Notes: a model not told the origin generated them from the letters alone. Shown: positions 43,791 through 52,870, counted from the stretch's first letter. The stretch is 64,000 bases of DNA from Beijerinckia sp. 28-YEA-48 (GCF_900104955.1 NZ_FNSI01000001.1:1956001-2020000), one strand, 5' to 3'. A program made the numbers and translations.

Positions 43791-45065
43791 TCAGTATTTG
43801 GCGACGACCGCTGCAGCCGGCGTATCCCAGCGATACTTCACGCCGACCGAGAGAATGTCGACATGGGCGCGCGTGTTCGCGGTGAACAGCAGCGGCGCGA
43901 TGAAGCTCGGATTGCCCGGCCCGAGGAAGATATTGTCCGGCGTGCCGAAGATGTGGGTGTAGCCAACATCGAAGCTGATCCGCTCGTTCCACTTATAGCT
44001 GAAGCCGAGCGAAGCCCAGATGCGGTTGGTGTCAGGCAGGCGCACGGAGCGAACGGCCGTTGTGACCGGCGACCATTCGTAAGCGACGCCACCGCGGAAC
44101 GTCCATTGCGGGCTGTAGTGATATTCGAGGCCGCCCGAAAGGAACCAGCCGTCGCGCCACATGTAGTTCTGCTTGGCGGCCGGAATGATGGTGCCGTTGA
44201 GGGCAAACACATCCGACGTCTTGAGACGCGACCAGTTGGTCCATTCGAGGCCGAGGTTGGCCGTCCACGGACCGTAGTCCTGCGAGACACCAAGGGTGAC
44301 GGTTTCAGGCAGAGTCACCTTGGTGCGGATGGGGATGACGGCGGGGCCGCCCGCTTGCAAGCCACCTTCCAGCGCATGCGAAATCGCCGAGCGGAAGCCC
44401 AGACCGATCCGGGTGCCCTGCCACGGCGTCAGCATGATACCGGCGGTGACGCCAGCGCCGATGTTGTTGCCGGCGAGAATGTTCGAGCCACCCGGGCCGA
44501 AAGCAGCGGTGGAGCCACGCAGGCGCACTTCGAAATATTGAATCTGCGGACCGACGGCAATCGCCAGCCAATCATTGACCTTCCAGCCGACGACCGGATT
44601 GACGTTGAAGCTGACCACTTTCGACGTGGTGCCGTAAGCCTGGGCGCCCCAGATTTCCGAGGAACGGGTGGCGAGCCCGAACGGCGCGCTCGTGCTCAAG
44701 CCGAGATACCAGCGATCGTTGATCTGGTAGTTGGTGTAGCCCGACGCCAGGAAAGCAGGCTCGCCCACTTGGGCTCCGACCAGCGGCGTGACGTTCGGCA
44801 AGGTCGGGCTGATCGAGGCATAAGGCAGAATGCCGGTCGCGACCCACTCGCTGTTCCAGCCCGGTGTCTGCGTGACGGCAGCCGGGTTCCAGAACATGGA
44901 CGACAGGCCGCCCGCGCCCGCACCAACACCCGCGAAAGACATGCCCTGCCCAGCGGCGCTCTGCTCGCGCAAGGCGAAACCGCCAGCCTGCGCAACCGAC
45001 GCGGCCCCCAAAAGCGCGCCCGCTGCAACCGAAATCTGTAGAGCCTTCCGGTACCAATTGATCAT
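43791..45065 (-). CDS. OmpP1/FadL-family outer membrane transporter
   Basis: Outer-membrane beta-barrel of 424 residues importing hydrophobic compounds such as long-chain fatty acids or aromatic hydrocarbons. A signal peptide ends at SVAQA, and the mature N-terminus GGFALREQSAAGQGMSFAG is the FadL hatch motif. NPAAVT near residue 60 is also conserved. Many alternating strands follow, and the protein ends in an aromatic residue (VAKY), as barrel proteins do. GGAGGG precedes ATG 45065. It is divergent from the FAH-family gene. It could admit substrates for the window's catabolic genes. Confidence 0.92.
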   Translation of the reverse strand: MINWYRKALQISVAAGALLGAASVAQAGGFALREQSAAGQGMSFAGVGAGAGGLSSMFWNPAAVTQTPGWNSEWVATGILPYASISPTLPNVTPLVGAQVGEPAFLASGYTNYQINDRWYLGLSTSAPFGLATRSSEIWGAQAYGTTSKVVSFNVNPVVGWKVNDWLAIAVGPQIQYFEVRLRGSTAAFGPGGSNILAGNNIGAGVTAGIMLTPWQGTRIGLGFRSAISHALEGGLQAGGPAVIPIRTKVTLPETVTLGVSQDYGPWTANLGLEWTNWSRLKTSDVFALNGTIIPAAKQNYMWRDGWFLSGGLEYHYSPQWTFRGGVAYEWSPVTTAVRSVRLPDTNRIWASLGFSYKWNERISFDVGYTHIFGTPDNIFLGPGNPSFIAPLLFTANTRAHVDILSVGVKYRWDTPAAAVVAKY

Positions 45066-45340
45066 CAACGTCCCTCCAAGGTCCGCAGCCGCCGCCGCAA
45101 AAACCTGACCGTCACACATATGGCAGAAATCACAATTATGACGCATTTTAGCGCCGGCTTTTGAGGGGAGGCAATGCAAACGGCTCGGGATTGGGCAAAG
45201 CGCTCGTTAGAACGGCGCTAATTCGATCCGCAGTTGCTTTTCGGCAACATTTCCGTATCCCAAAGGCAGGCGATAGACGCCGCTTATTGCCATGATCATG
45301 GCTGAGGAAACCGCCCCTACGAATCAACCAAGGAGAGGCT

Positions 45341-46189
45341 ATGAAACTCGTTCGCTACGGCCAGCCCGGCAAGGAAAAGCCCGGCCTGATCGACGCCGCC
45401 GGCAAGATCCGCGACCTCAGCGGCATTGTCCCCGATCTGAGCGGAGCCCATCTCGGCCCGGACTCCCTGGCCAAGATCGCCGCCGCCAAAGCTGATCAGC
45501 TGCCGCTGGTGGAAGGCAATCCGCGTCTTGGCCCCTGCGTCGCCAAGCCTGGCAATTTCATCGCCATCGGCCTGAACTATTCCGACCATGCGGCCGAGGC
45601 CGGCGCGAAGGTTCCTCCCGAGCCAGTCCTTTTCAACAAGGCGCCGAACTGCATCGTCGGCGCCAACGACGACATCATGTTCCCGCGCGATTCCGTGAAG
45701 CTCGACTGGGAAGCGGAGATCGCTTTCGTCATCGGCAAGACGGCCTCCTACGTGAACGAAGCCGACGCCGGCAAACACATCGCCGGCTATTTCATCTGCA
45801 ATGACGTGTCGGAGCGCGAATTCCAGATCGAGCGTTCGGGCCAGTGGACCAAGGGCAAGAGCGCGCCGACCTTCGGCCCGATCGGCCCGTGGCTGGTGAC
45901 GGCGGACGAGATCAAGGATGTCGGCAATCTGGCGATCTGGCTCGACGTCAACGGCCAACGGCAGCAATCCAGCAACACCAAGAATCTCGTGTTCAACGTC
46001 AACTCAATCGTCAGCTGGGTCAGCCGTTACATGACACTCGATCCCGGCGACATCATCACCACCGGCACGCCGGCGGGCGTCGCGCTCGGCCGCAAGCCGC
46101 CGAACTGGCTGAAGGCTGGCGACGTGGTCACCCTCGGCATCGAAGGCCTTGGCGAACAGAAGAGCAAAGTGGTGGCGTTCAAGGGCTGA
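45341..46189 (+). CDS. fumarylacetoacetate hydrolase family protein
   Basis: Metal-dependent enzyme of 282 residues that hydrolyses, decarboxylates or hydrates a 2-oxo acid from ring cleavage. Family features are AIGLNYSDHAAEAG near 75, the metal-binding DWEAEIAFVIGK near 126-137, and PGDIITTGTPAGVALG near 235. Fumarylpyruvate hydrolase and acylpyruvase members look alike. AAGGAG precedes the ATG. It would fit hydrolysis of maleyl- or fumarylpyruvate made by a gentisate-type dioxygenase such as the one at 22706, though the genes are not linked. A terminator follows. Confidence 0.9.
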   Translation: MKLVRYGQPGKEKPGLIDAAGKIRDLSGIVPDLSGAHLGPDSLAKIAAAKADQLPLVEGNPRLGPCVAKPGNFIAIGLNYSDHAAEAGAKVPPEPVLFNKAPNCIVGANDDIMFPRDSVKLDWEAEIAFVIGKTASYVNEADAGKHIAGYFICNDVSEREFQIERSGQWTKGKSAPTFGPIGPWLVTADEIKDVGNLAIWLDVNGQRQQSSNTKNLVFNVNSIVSWVSRYMTLDPGDIITTGTPAGVALGRKPPNWLKAGDVVTLGIEGLGEQKSKVVAFKG

Positions 46190-46209
46190 GGCCCTACCCC
46201 ACAAACAAG

Positions 46210-46235
46210 ACGGCCGGGCAATGCCCGGCCGTTTT
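46210..46235. terminator. terminator between FAH-family gene and argC
   Basis: Stem ACGGCCGGGC/GCCCGGCCGT with an AAT loop is followed by TTTAG on the + strand. It lies between convergent genes. Confidence 0.78.
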
Positions 46236-46273
46236 AGATTCAAGAAACGACTGTGCAGCTGCCGTAAACAGGA

Positions 46274-47200
46274 TCAAAGCCCCAGCATCAAGTCCATATT
46301 CTGGACCGCGGCACGCGAGGCGCCCTTGCCGAGATTGTCGAGCTTGGCCACCAGCACCACTTGGCCATGCTGTTCATTGGCGATGACGCGCAATTCCATA
46401 TTGTTGGTGTCATTGAGCGACTCCGCCTCAAGCTTGCCGCCCTCTTTGGCGATCGCCGTCCCCGGCACCACTTTGACGAACTGCGCGCTGGCGTAATGCT
46501 TGGCCAAAGCCGCTTCGAGATCGGCCGCCTTCGGCTTGCCCGGCAGGGTGTCGAGATGCAGCGGGACCGACACCAGCATGCCCTGGCGGAAGTCCGCCAC
46601 CGACGGCACGAAGATGGCGCGCCGCGACAGGCGGCTATAGGCCTGAATCTCGGGTATGTGCTTGTGCTGCAGGCCAAGGCCATACAGTTCGAAATCCGGT
46701 GCGGTGCGCGCCTCATAGTCGGCGATCATCGACTTGCCGCCGCCGCTGTAGCCGGAGACCGCATTGATGGTGATCGGATAGTCAGCCGGCACCAGTTGCG
46801 CATCGACCAGCGGCCGCAGCAGCGCGATGGCGCCGGTGGCGTAGCAGCCGGGATTGGCGACGAGGCGGCCATTGGCGATCGCCGCCTCCTGCCCTTCTGC
46901 CAATTCGGCAAAGCCATAGACCCAATTGGGCGCCACCCGATGCGCCGTCGAGGCGTCGAGAACCTTGGGGCCGTTGCCGCCGAGCGAAGTGGCGAGCGCT
47001 ACCGACTCCTTGGCTGCGTCATCGGGCAGGCACAGGATGGTCAGGTCAACGCCTTCGAGCAGCTTGCGCTTGGCGTCCGCGTCCTTGCGCTTGGCTGGAT
47101 CAATGGAGACGATTTCCACGTCACGGCGCGCGCCGAGCAGGTCCCGGATCAGGAGCCCCGTCGTTCCAGCTTCGCCGTCGATGAAAACCTTCGCCGCCAT
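46274..47200 (-). CDS. argC: N-acetyl-gamma-glutamyl-phosphate reductase
   Basis: NADPH-dependent enzyme of 308 residues in arginine synthesis, the short class II type. The N-terminus is [18 protein letters not shown]. The catalytic Cys is in [15 protein letters not shown] near 117, and KHIPEIQAY near 190 is conserved. The start at 47200 opens MAAKVFIDG; the frame is open to 47287 without a better site. It lies downstream of a 412-residue exported protein on the same strand, with a 15-base-pair hairpin between them. In relatives argC often follows rplM-rpsI, which here lies 5.7 kb away on the same strand. Confidence 0.95.
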   Translation of the reverse strand: MAAKVFIDGEAGTTGLLIRDLLGARRDVEIVSIDPAKRKDADAKRKLLEGVDLTILCLPDDAAKESVALATSLGGNGPKVLDASTAHRVAPNWVYGFAELAEGQEAAIANGRLVANPGCYATGAIALLRPLVDAQLVPADYPITINAVSGYSGGGKSMIADYEARTAPDFELYGLGLQHKHIPEIQAYSRLSRRAIFVPSVADFRQGMLVSVPLHLDTLPGKPKAADLEAALAKHYASAQFVKVVPGTAIAKEGGKLEAESLNDTNNMELRVIANEQHGQVVLVAKLDNLGKGASRAAVQNMDLMLGL

Positions 47201-47258
47201 GGCGCTCAATCCTTTTGCCTTTACACGCCCAGATAGGCGCGGCGCAGCCATCAGCCAA

Positions 47259-47297
47259 GAGGACCGGCGTGTCAAGAAAATCGACACGCCGGTCCTC
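47259..47297. terminator. 15-base-pair hairpin between the exported protein gene and argC
   Basis: GAGGACCGGCGTGTC and GACACGCCGGTCCTC form a perfect stem around a 9-base loop, 18 bases after the upstream stop and 59 before argC. No clear T-run follows on the - strand. It is either a terminator or a processing/attenuation stem ahead of argC. Confidence 0.6.
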
Positions 47298-47314
47298 GTT
47301 GGATTGGCAACAGC

Positions 47315-48553
47315 CTATTGATTGGCCGTCGCGGTCACGCCCACCTTCTGCATGAAGGTGGCGGGATCCTTGATCTGCGTCGCTTCCATGAAGCTCACCG
47401 GGCCATTCTTGCCCTTTAATGTGACAGTCAGACTTTTCGGATCGCGCAGGAAGACATTGACCGCTTCGGCCAGCTTGAGCGCCGAGGGGTCGCCCCCGAG
47501 CAGCATCGGCAGCATGCCGGTCGCCGCCGACGCCCATTCAGCCTTGATGTCGGCCGGCGCCCGGTTCACCGTGGTGGCATAATAGCTCAGCGCCTTATCG
47601 AAGAGGCCCTGATTGGCGAAGCGAACGGTGAATTCGCTGACGTTACCCTGCATGAGGCCGCTGAGGCGCGCCATGCGATCACCGACCAAAGCGGTGCGGT
47701 CGATATTGCCGAACAGCCCGGTCAAGGTCAGCTGGCCGGCATTGACACCCGACAGCGTATAATCGCTCAACGTAAAGGCCTTCTTGGCCAAATCGTAAGC
47801 GCCAGCGACCGTCATGCCCATGTCGATCTTATCGTAGCCGAATTGAGCGAAGCTCTGCGCCATCTCGCTGCCTTTGGCCGGCTCGAAAGTGGCATTCTTG
47901 ATTTCAGCCTTCATGGTCACGGGCAGGCCGTCGTCATAGGTGTTGCCGCCGACCATCGAGGCCATGCCAAACTTCATCTGCGCGCCCGGCACTTTCGTAT
48001 CCGGCACGACGAGTTCGAAGCCGGTCCAGGAGAATTTGCCGAGCTGAGCAACACCATTGGTGAAGTCGCCGTCCTTGACCGCGGTGATGATGCGGCCGAA
48101 GTCGCCCTGCTCCAAGACGATCGGCCCCGATTTGATCGTGCCCGCGCCGGCCTTGTCGGTTGCCGAGCCATCGATGGAGGCAAGCGACACTTTGGCGAAG
48201 CGACCGCGATCGAGATCGTTCACCTCATAGGTGCGCAAGGTGATCAGGCCGGTGCGTTCGCCCTTCGGCTCGACGACGATTTCCGGCGCGAAGATGCGCT
48301 TGGCCTGCGCCTTCGTCACAATCGCCGTCTGCTCACCCCGGTCGGCGTCAAGGCTGAACAGTTTCTGCGCCTCCTCGCGCGTCAGATTCGTATCGACGAA
48401 TTCGACACGCTTGAGCAGGATTGAGGTCTTGTTCGTCGGCGTCTCGAGACGGACGTTTTCCAGCACGAAGCTTTCGAGGGCAAAGGCGCTGAGGGGCGCG
48501 GCCAGCACGATCGCGAAAGACAAGACGACGGGCCGCAAGTTGGGTCGGATCAC
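47315..48553 (-). CDS. hypothetical exported protein
   Basis: Protein of 412 residues with a signal peptide (PVVLSFAIVLAAPLSAFA). The rest has repeated beta-rich motifs such as YDKIDMGMTVAGAYD, YTLSGVNAGQLTLTGLFGNI and FTVRFANQGLFDKALSYY, without Cys or membrane segments. I do not recognise a named domain. It looks like a periplasmic protein family of alphaproteobacteria. The start is GTG 48553, with AGGAG six bases upstream. It lies upstream of argC on the same strand and a long non-coding gap lies before it. Confidence 0.75.
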   Translation of the reverse strand: MIRPNLRPVVLSFAIVLAAPLSAFALESFVLENVRLETPTNKTSILLKRVEFVDTNLTREEAQKLFSLDADRGEQTAIVTKAQAKRIFAPEIVVEPKGERTGLITLRTYEVNDLDRGRFAKVSLASIDGSATDKAGAGTIKSGPIVLEQGDFGRIITAVKDGDFTNGVAQLGKFSWTGFELVVPDTKVPGAQMKFGMASMVGGNTYDDGLPVTMKAEIKNATFEPAKGSEMAQSFAQFGYDKIDMGMTVAGAYDLAKKAFTLSDYTLSGVNAGQLTLTGLFGNIDRTALVGDRMARLSGLMQGNVSEFTVRFANQGLFDKALSYYATTVNRAPADIKAEWASAATGMLPMLLGGDPSALKLAEAVNVFLRDPKSLTVTLKGKNGPVSFMEATQIKDPATFMQKVGVTATANQ

Positions 48554-48888
48554 GATCAGCTCCTTTGAAAAATGACAGCATGTCGATGGCACGACCAACC
48601 GGCCAAAATTGTGGTGCTCAAGCCATCATCCAGAAGATTTGTCAGATATGGACAGCCAACCGTGTGCGACAGCGCACAAGCGTCAGCCCCCAGCGGGGGA
48701 GGATTAGCATATCCGATATGACAGACGCGAGAACCCGTTCGTGGCCAGTTCGCCACCCGCGCGCGCTTTGAGAATCACTCCAAGCACCTCTGCCGGGAGG
48801 GGGCTCCCGGCAGACGTGCTCAATATACAGCTTTCGCCCGCCTCGCCTATTGCGGCTCCGCAACCAAGGATTCGGCTTTTGCGAACCC
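48554..48888. other. intergenic region before the exported protein gene
   Basis: These 335 bases hold no gene I can support. They contain CATATC-C-GATATG (48708-48720), a 13-base inverted repeat that could be an operator, and a long hairpin at 48783-48820 that probably ends the FAD oxidoreductase operon. Confidence 0.5.
48783..48820 (-). terminator. long hairpin downstream of the FAD oxidoreductase gene
   Basis: Stem CTGCCGGGAG/CTCCCGGCAG with a four-base loop is extended by AGCAC/GTGCT across a 2x2 internal loop. It lies 69 bases after the stop of the leftward oxidoreductase gene. There is no strong T-run. Confidence 0.55.
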
Positions 48889-50112
48889 CTAACGGCTCGC
48901 GCCAGCGAATTTTGGCGGATCGTCCACGGTAGGCTTCGCCGCGTTGAAGATGTCCGCCTTCCGGCCGGTGCGGGGCGGATAAATCCGCTCGCCGTTAATG
49001 CGCTGTTTGACGCGCTTCGCGGTCATGCCCTCGGCCGCCAGCCGCCGATCCCAGCCGTGGGTGTAGACAGCACCCCAGGGACCGAGATCGAGAACGGTTG
49101 TGTACCAATCGATCTGCAATGGCAGCATCTCCAATCCCAGGAGATCACAAACGACATTGTGGCCGGCGAAACGCCCCATCGGCCTGCCGTGCTGGCAGGA
49201 CATCATCGTGTCATGGCGGCCATCGATCAACAGACTGGCAGCATCGCCGGCCGCGAAGACGTTGGCTGCGCCTTTGACGCGCAGCAGGGAATCGACCGGA
49301 AGACGCCCCAGCTTATCGTGCGCGACGGAAAAGAGATCGGTCATCGGATGCGCCTGCATGCCGCCGCACCAGATCACGGTAGAAGCGAAGATGCGCTCTC
49401 CAGACGTGAGCATCGCGCCCTGCTCATCAATCTCTCGCACAAAGAACGACGGCCTGAGCTCAACCCCAAGCGCCGCCATTGCGTGCTCAATAACCGGCTG
49501 CGCCTCCCCCATCTCCTGACCGATGCGTGGCGCTCTGTCGGCGAGAATCACTTTGACGTCAGCCGCGTCGGATCGGGCGCGCTTACGCAGCCGCCCGGGC
49601 AGTTCCGCCGCAATCTCGATCCCCGTCAGTCCAGCGCCGACGACAAGAGCTGTAGAGCGGCCCGGAGCATGGTTTGACCTGAGCCCGGCCAGATGCGCTT
49701 CCAGCCGTTTGGCGCCGTGATAGGTGTCGACATCAAAAGCGTAGCTGCCCAATCCCTTGATGGCCGGGCGAACCAGCTTGCTCCCCAAGGCAAATACCAG
49801 ACGGTCGAAGGACAGCCACGTCGACCCGCCGTGCGTCTCGACCGTGACCACTTTGGCATCGACGTCGATGTTGGAGACCTCGCCTTCGATCCAACGCACG
49901 CCGATCGGATCGAGCACTTCGGACAGAGGCACGATCGTCTCTTCCAACTGCGCCTCGTAGTTGCGAACGCGGATGCTGTGAAACGCCGTCTTGTTGATGA
50001 CGACGACTTCCACCTCGTCGCGCGCGATACCAAGCTCATCGAGCTTGCGCGCCGCACCGACCGCACTCCATAGACCGGCAAATCCGGCGCCCAGGACAAC
50101 AATTCGCTTCAT
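48889..50112 (-). CDS. NAD(P)/FAD-dependent oxidoreductase (NDH-2-like)
   Basis: Flavoprotein of 407 residues with two dinucleotide folds: FAD at VVLGAGFAGLWSA (residues 5-17) and NAD(P)H at LVVGAGLTGIEIAAE near 155. VFAAGDAA near 290 is the second FAD contact. It resembles type II NADH dehydrogenases and carotenoid-type quinone reductases, but I see no clear C-terminal amphipathic anchor. The MFS gene ends 39 bases upstream, so both probably share the ECF-type promoter beyond it. It may deal with a quinone or redox-active compound moved by that transporter. Confidence 0.9.
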   Translation of the reverse strand: MKRIVVLGAGFAGLWSAVGAARKLDELGIARDEVEVVVINKTAFHSIRVRNYEAQLEETIVPLSEVLDPIGVRWIEGEVSNIDVDAKVVTVETHGGSTWLSFDRLVFALGSKLVRPAIKGLGSYAFDVDTYHGAKRLEAHLAGLRSNHAPGRSTALVVGAGLTGIEIAAELPGRLRKRARSDAADVKVILADRAPRIGQEMGEAQPVIEHAMAALGVELRPSFFVREIDEQGAMLTSGERIFASTVIWCGGMQAHPMTDLFSVAHDKLGRLPVDSLLRVKGAANVFAAGDAASLLIDGRHDTMMSCQHGRPMGRFAGHNVVCDLLGLEMLPLQIDWYTTVLDLGPWGAVYTHGWDRRLAAEGMTAKRVKQRINGERIYPPRTGRKADIFNAAKPTVDDPPKFAGASR

Positions 50113-50151
50113 GGATCTCTCTCCATTTCTTGGTTCGATGTGATCTGCGGA

Positions 50152-51768
50152 TTAGTCGATGGAGTTCTGCCTGGTTTCGCGGATGAACAACGCCCCGACG
50201 ATGAAAGAGACCAGCAGGATGATCACCGGATACCAGAGACCCGCATAGATGCTGCCGTAAGAGGCGTTGATACTGGTCAGCACAAAGGGCAGCATGCCGC
50301 CGAACCAGCCCGAACCGATGTGAAACGGTAGCGACAGTGACGTGTACCGCAGATGAGCTGGAAACAGCTCGACCATGAAGGAGACGATCGGGCCATAGAC
50401 CATGGTCAGCAGAACGACGAGATACCAAAGCAGCAGAACCACAACTGGTCTATTAACCTGCGACAGGTCGGCGGCCTCTGGCCAGCCGGCTTGTTTCATC
50501 GCGCCTTTGATCGCAGCCGGATCAAAACCGTTGATCCGCGATCCCGCTACCTCGACGCTGACCGGACTGCCCGCCGGCGTTTCTTTGAAGGCATAAGTGA
50601 CGCCGAGGCCGTTGAGGAAGTTTCTGGCCTTGTCGCAAGGCGTCAGTGCCGGAGAGAACAAACGAAAGCTGCAGTCGCTGCCCTCGACAACGATAGCATT
50701 CTCGCTCTGAAACCGCTCCAAGACCGGATTGGCGAAATGCGTGAGTGCCTTGAAGACGGGCTGCGTGGTCACAGCGGCCAGAAGACAAGCCGACACCATG
50801 ATCCATTTGCGGCCGATCTTGTCCGACAGCCAACCAAAGAGCACATAGAACGGCGTGGCCAGGATCAGCGCGCACGACATCAAAATGTTGGCCGTCGTCG
50901 GTTCAACCTTCAGCGTGTTGGCGAGGAAATAAGCCGAATAGAAATGGCCAACGCCGTAGAGAACGCCAACGCCTGAGGCGACGCTGAACAGGAGGATAAA
51001 CATGTTCCTGACGTTGCGGCCGTTCGACAAGCTTGCAGTAATAGGATTATCGGACACCTGTCCCTTCGACTTCATGCGCGCGAAGACCGGGGACTCCGAC
51101 AATCCGCGTCGCAGATAGACCGACACCGCCAGAAGGATCACGGACAGAACGAACGGAATGCGCCAGCCCCAGGCGCTGAAGGACGCGCTGTCCATGGACA
51201 GGCGGACCACTGTGACGACTACGATGGACAGCAGCAGGCCGATCGTTGCCGTCGTCTGCAACCAGCTTGTCGCCAAGCCGCGCCGCCCCGGCGCGGCATT
51301 CTCAGTGAGATAGGTGGCCGCTCCGCCGACTTCACCGCCCAGCGCCAGCCCTTGCGCGAGACGCAGCGTCACCAGAAGCACGGGCGCCAGCAGGCCGATC
51401 TGCGAATAGGTCGGCAGCAAGCCGATGCCGACGGTGGCGACGCCCATGAGCCAGATGGTGGCGAGGAAGGTGCGTTTGCGACCATAACGATCGCCGAAAT
51501 AGCCGAACACCAAAGCACCGATGGGCCGCAGAATGAAAGCTGCGCCGAAGATGGCGAGGCTGGCAAGAGTGGCCGCGACTTCATTGCCCGGCGGAAAGAA
51601 CAGTTCAGCGAAGGTCGCGGTCAGAGCGGCGTAGATATAGAGATCATACCATTCCAGCAGCGCACCGAACGAGGACGCGATAATCGTCCGCTTCTCGTAG
51701 GACCTGCTTGGCGTGATCGGCGTGACGTCCAGACCAGCGTTCTCGCCGGTTTCGACCAGGTTTGACAT
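50152..51768 (-). CDS. MFS transporter, metabolite:proton symporter (MHS) family, with large loop
   Basis: Inner-membrane transporter of 538 residues, about 100 more than usual. The N-terminal half is MHS-like (SSFGALLEWYDLYIYAAL near 33, FGYFGDRYGRKRTFLA near 90). Between about residues 335 and 440 a soluble, non-hydrophobic segment is inserted (SDCSFRLFSP, GLGVTYAFKE, FDPAAIKGAMKQAG), probably a periplasmic domain. AAGGAGGGGG precedes the ATG. It is divergent from the sigma factor gene and preceded by a sequence matching the sigma factor's own promoter. Substrate unknown; MHS proteins move organic acids or osmolytes. Confidence 0.92.
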   Translation of the reverse strand: MSNLVETGENAGLDVTPITPSRSYEKRTIIASSFGALLEWYDLYIYAALTATFAELFFPPGNEVAATLASLAIFGAAFILRPIGALVFGYFGDRYGRKRTFLATIWLMGVATVGIGLLPTYSQIGLLAPVLLVTLRLAQGLALGGEVGGAATYLTENAAPGRRGLATSWLQTTATIGLLLSIVVVTVVRLSMDSASFSAWGWRIPFVLSVILLAVSVYLRRGLSESPVFARMKSKGQVSDNPITASLSNGRNVRNMFILLFSVASGVGVLYGVGHFYSAYFLANTLKVEPTTANILMSCALILATPFYVLFGWLSDKIGRKWIMVSACLLAAVTTQPVFKALTHFANPVLERFQSENAIVVEGSDCSFRLFSPALTPCDKARNFLNGLGVTYAFKETPAGSPVSVEVAGSRINGFDPAAIKGAMKQAGWPEAADLSQVNRPVVVLLLWYLVVLLTMVYGPIVSFMVELFPAHLRYTSLSLPFHIGSGWFGGMLPFVLTSINASYGSIYAGLWYPVIILLVSFIVGALFIRETRQNSID

Positions 51769-51818
51769 AGCCCCCTCCTTGTATCGAGCTGACCGGCATC
51801 AAAACCAGTCGCTCTATA

Positions 51819-51844
51819 GACGGGCGGCTCCGCGCTTCGTGACA
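51819..51844 (-). promoter_or_regulatory. ECF41-type promoter for the MFS-oxidoreductase operon
   Basis: Reading the - strand, TGTCACG (51844-51838), a 15-base spacer and CGTC (51822-51819) match the reported ECF41 promoter elements TGTCACA and CGTC. It lies 50 bases before the MFS start. The same elements with identical spacing occur on the other strand for the sigma gene. Confidence 0.72.
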
Positions 51845-51887
51845 GAACCGGGCTATTCAAGGCCAGAAAAATAAAGTGACATGGGCG

Positions 51888-51913
51888 TGTCACAAAGGGC
51901 TGGCCCGGCCGTC
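51888..51913 (+). promoter_or_regulatory. ECF41-type autoregulatory promoter of the sigma factor gene
   Basis: TGTCACA (51888-51894), a 15-base spacer and CGTC (51910-51913) lie 23 bases before the sigma factor start. This fits the ECF41 elements and self-activation. Confidence 0.75.
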
Positions 51914-51936
51914 TTAGATGGGAGGGAGAAACCGAG

Positions 51937-52845
51937 ATGCCGGATCTGGTGGCGATTTTCGCGCAATACCGCAGCCATGTGAGAGGCCTGGCTTATCGCA
52001 TGCTCGGCACACTCACAGAGGCCGAAGATGTCGTGCAGGATGTGTTTCTGCGCTGGCTGCAATCTGATGTAGCCGAAATCAGGTCACCCAAGGCGTGGCT
52101 GACCTCGGTGACCACCCGGATCTGTATCGACCGGTTGCGGCATCTGGAAGTCGAGCGCGCCGCCTATCCTGGCGTCTGGCTGCCGGAGCCCATCGTTGAG
52201 CCCGCCGATCGCGATGTCGAGCGCCGTATGGATCTTTCTTCGGATCTGTCGCTCGCCTTCATGATCGTCCTGGAACGGCTCTCACCCGACGAACGGACGG
52301 TGTTCGTGCTGCGCGATGTTTTCGATGCCGGCTTTCCCGAGATCGCCGCGATCCTCAACAAGAGCGAGGTCGCCTGCCGGCAGATCGCCAGCCGTGCCCG
52401 CACGAAAGTTCGGGAGGGGCGACCGAAGTTTCAGGTCACGGCCCATATGCAGCAGAGCCTTGTGCGTCGCTTTCTGCTGGCCATCGAGGCCGGCGACAAG
52501 ACCGCGTTGCTGTCGCTTCTGGCTGACGATGCGGTGTTGAAATCCGATGGCGGCGGAAAGGTCAGGGTCTCAACCGCGGGCATTTTCGGCGCCGACAAGA
52601 TCGTCCGGTTGATCCTGTCGCGCGGGCTCATTCCACGCGGGTCGGTTACCGAAGAGACCATCGTCAAACGTCGTCTCGGCGTGATCAACGGCGAGTCCGG
52701 CATCCTCACCTTTCTCGACGATGCCTTGATCGCGACGCTGTCGTTCGAGACACGTGGGGAGCGGATCAAGGCCATCTATCAGGTCTACAATCCCGACAAA
52801 CTCAGCCACGTCACGCTGCTCGATCCACCCGCTCCCATCGCCTAG
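51937..52845 (+). CDS. ECF sigma factor, ECF41 (SigJ-like) group with SnoaL-like C-terminal domain
   Basis: Sigma factor of 302 residues. Region 2 (AYRMLGTLTEAEDVVQDVFL) and region 4 (VFVLRDVFDAGFPEIAAIL) are followed by a SnoaL-like C-terminal domain of about 110 residues. Three ECF41 marks are visible: WLPEP in the linker (near 88), DGGGK near 207, and NPDKL at 287-291. In this group the C-terminal domain replaces a separate anti-sigma factor. GGGAGGGAG precedes the ATG. It has a matching promoter of its own and one facing the divergent MFS gene. The carboxymuconolactone decarboxylase or epimerase usually linked to ECF41 is not seen. Confidence 0.93.
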   Translation: MPDLVAIFAQYRSHVRGLAYRMLGTLTEAEDVVQDVFLRWLQSDVAEIRSPKAWLTSVTTRICIDRLRHLEVERAAYPGVWLPEPIVEPADRDVERRMDLSSDLSLAFMIVLERLSPDERTVFVLRDVFDAGFPEIAAILNKSEVACRQIASRARTKVREGRPKFQVTAHMQQSLVRRFLLAIEAGDKTALLSLLADDAVLKSDGGGKVRVSTAGIFGADKIVRLILSRGLIPRGSVTEETIVKRRLGVINGESGILTFLDDALIATLSFETRGERIKAIYQVYNPDKLSHVTLLDPPAPIA

Positions 52846-52870
52846 CCCGTCGGAAACTAGCGAGCGGGCA

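Noticed and set aside
43473..45041. 522-residue open frame spanning the acetyltransferase end and the FadL gene antisense
   Set aside because: It crosses a terminator hairpin and two well supported genes in other frames; no domain is recognised.
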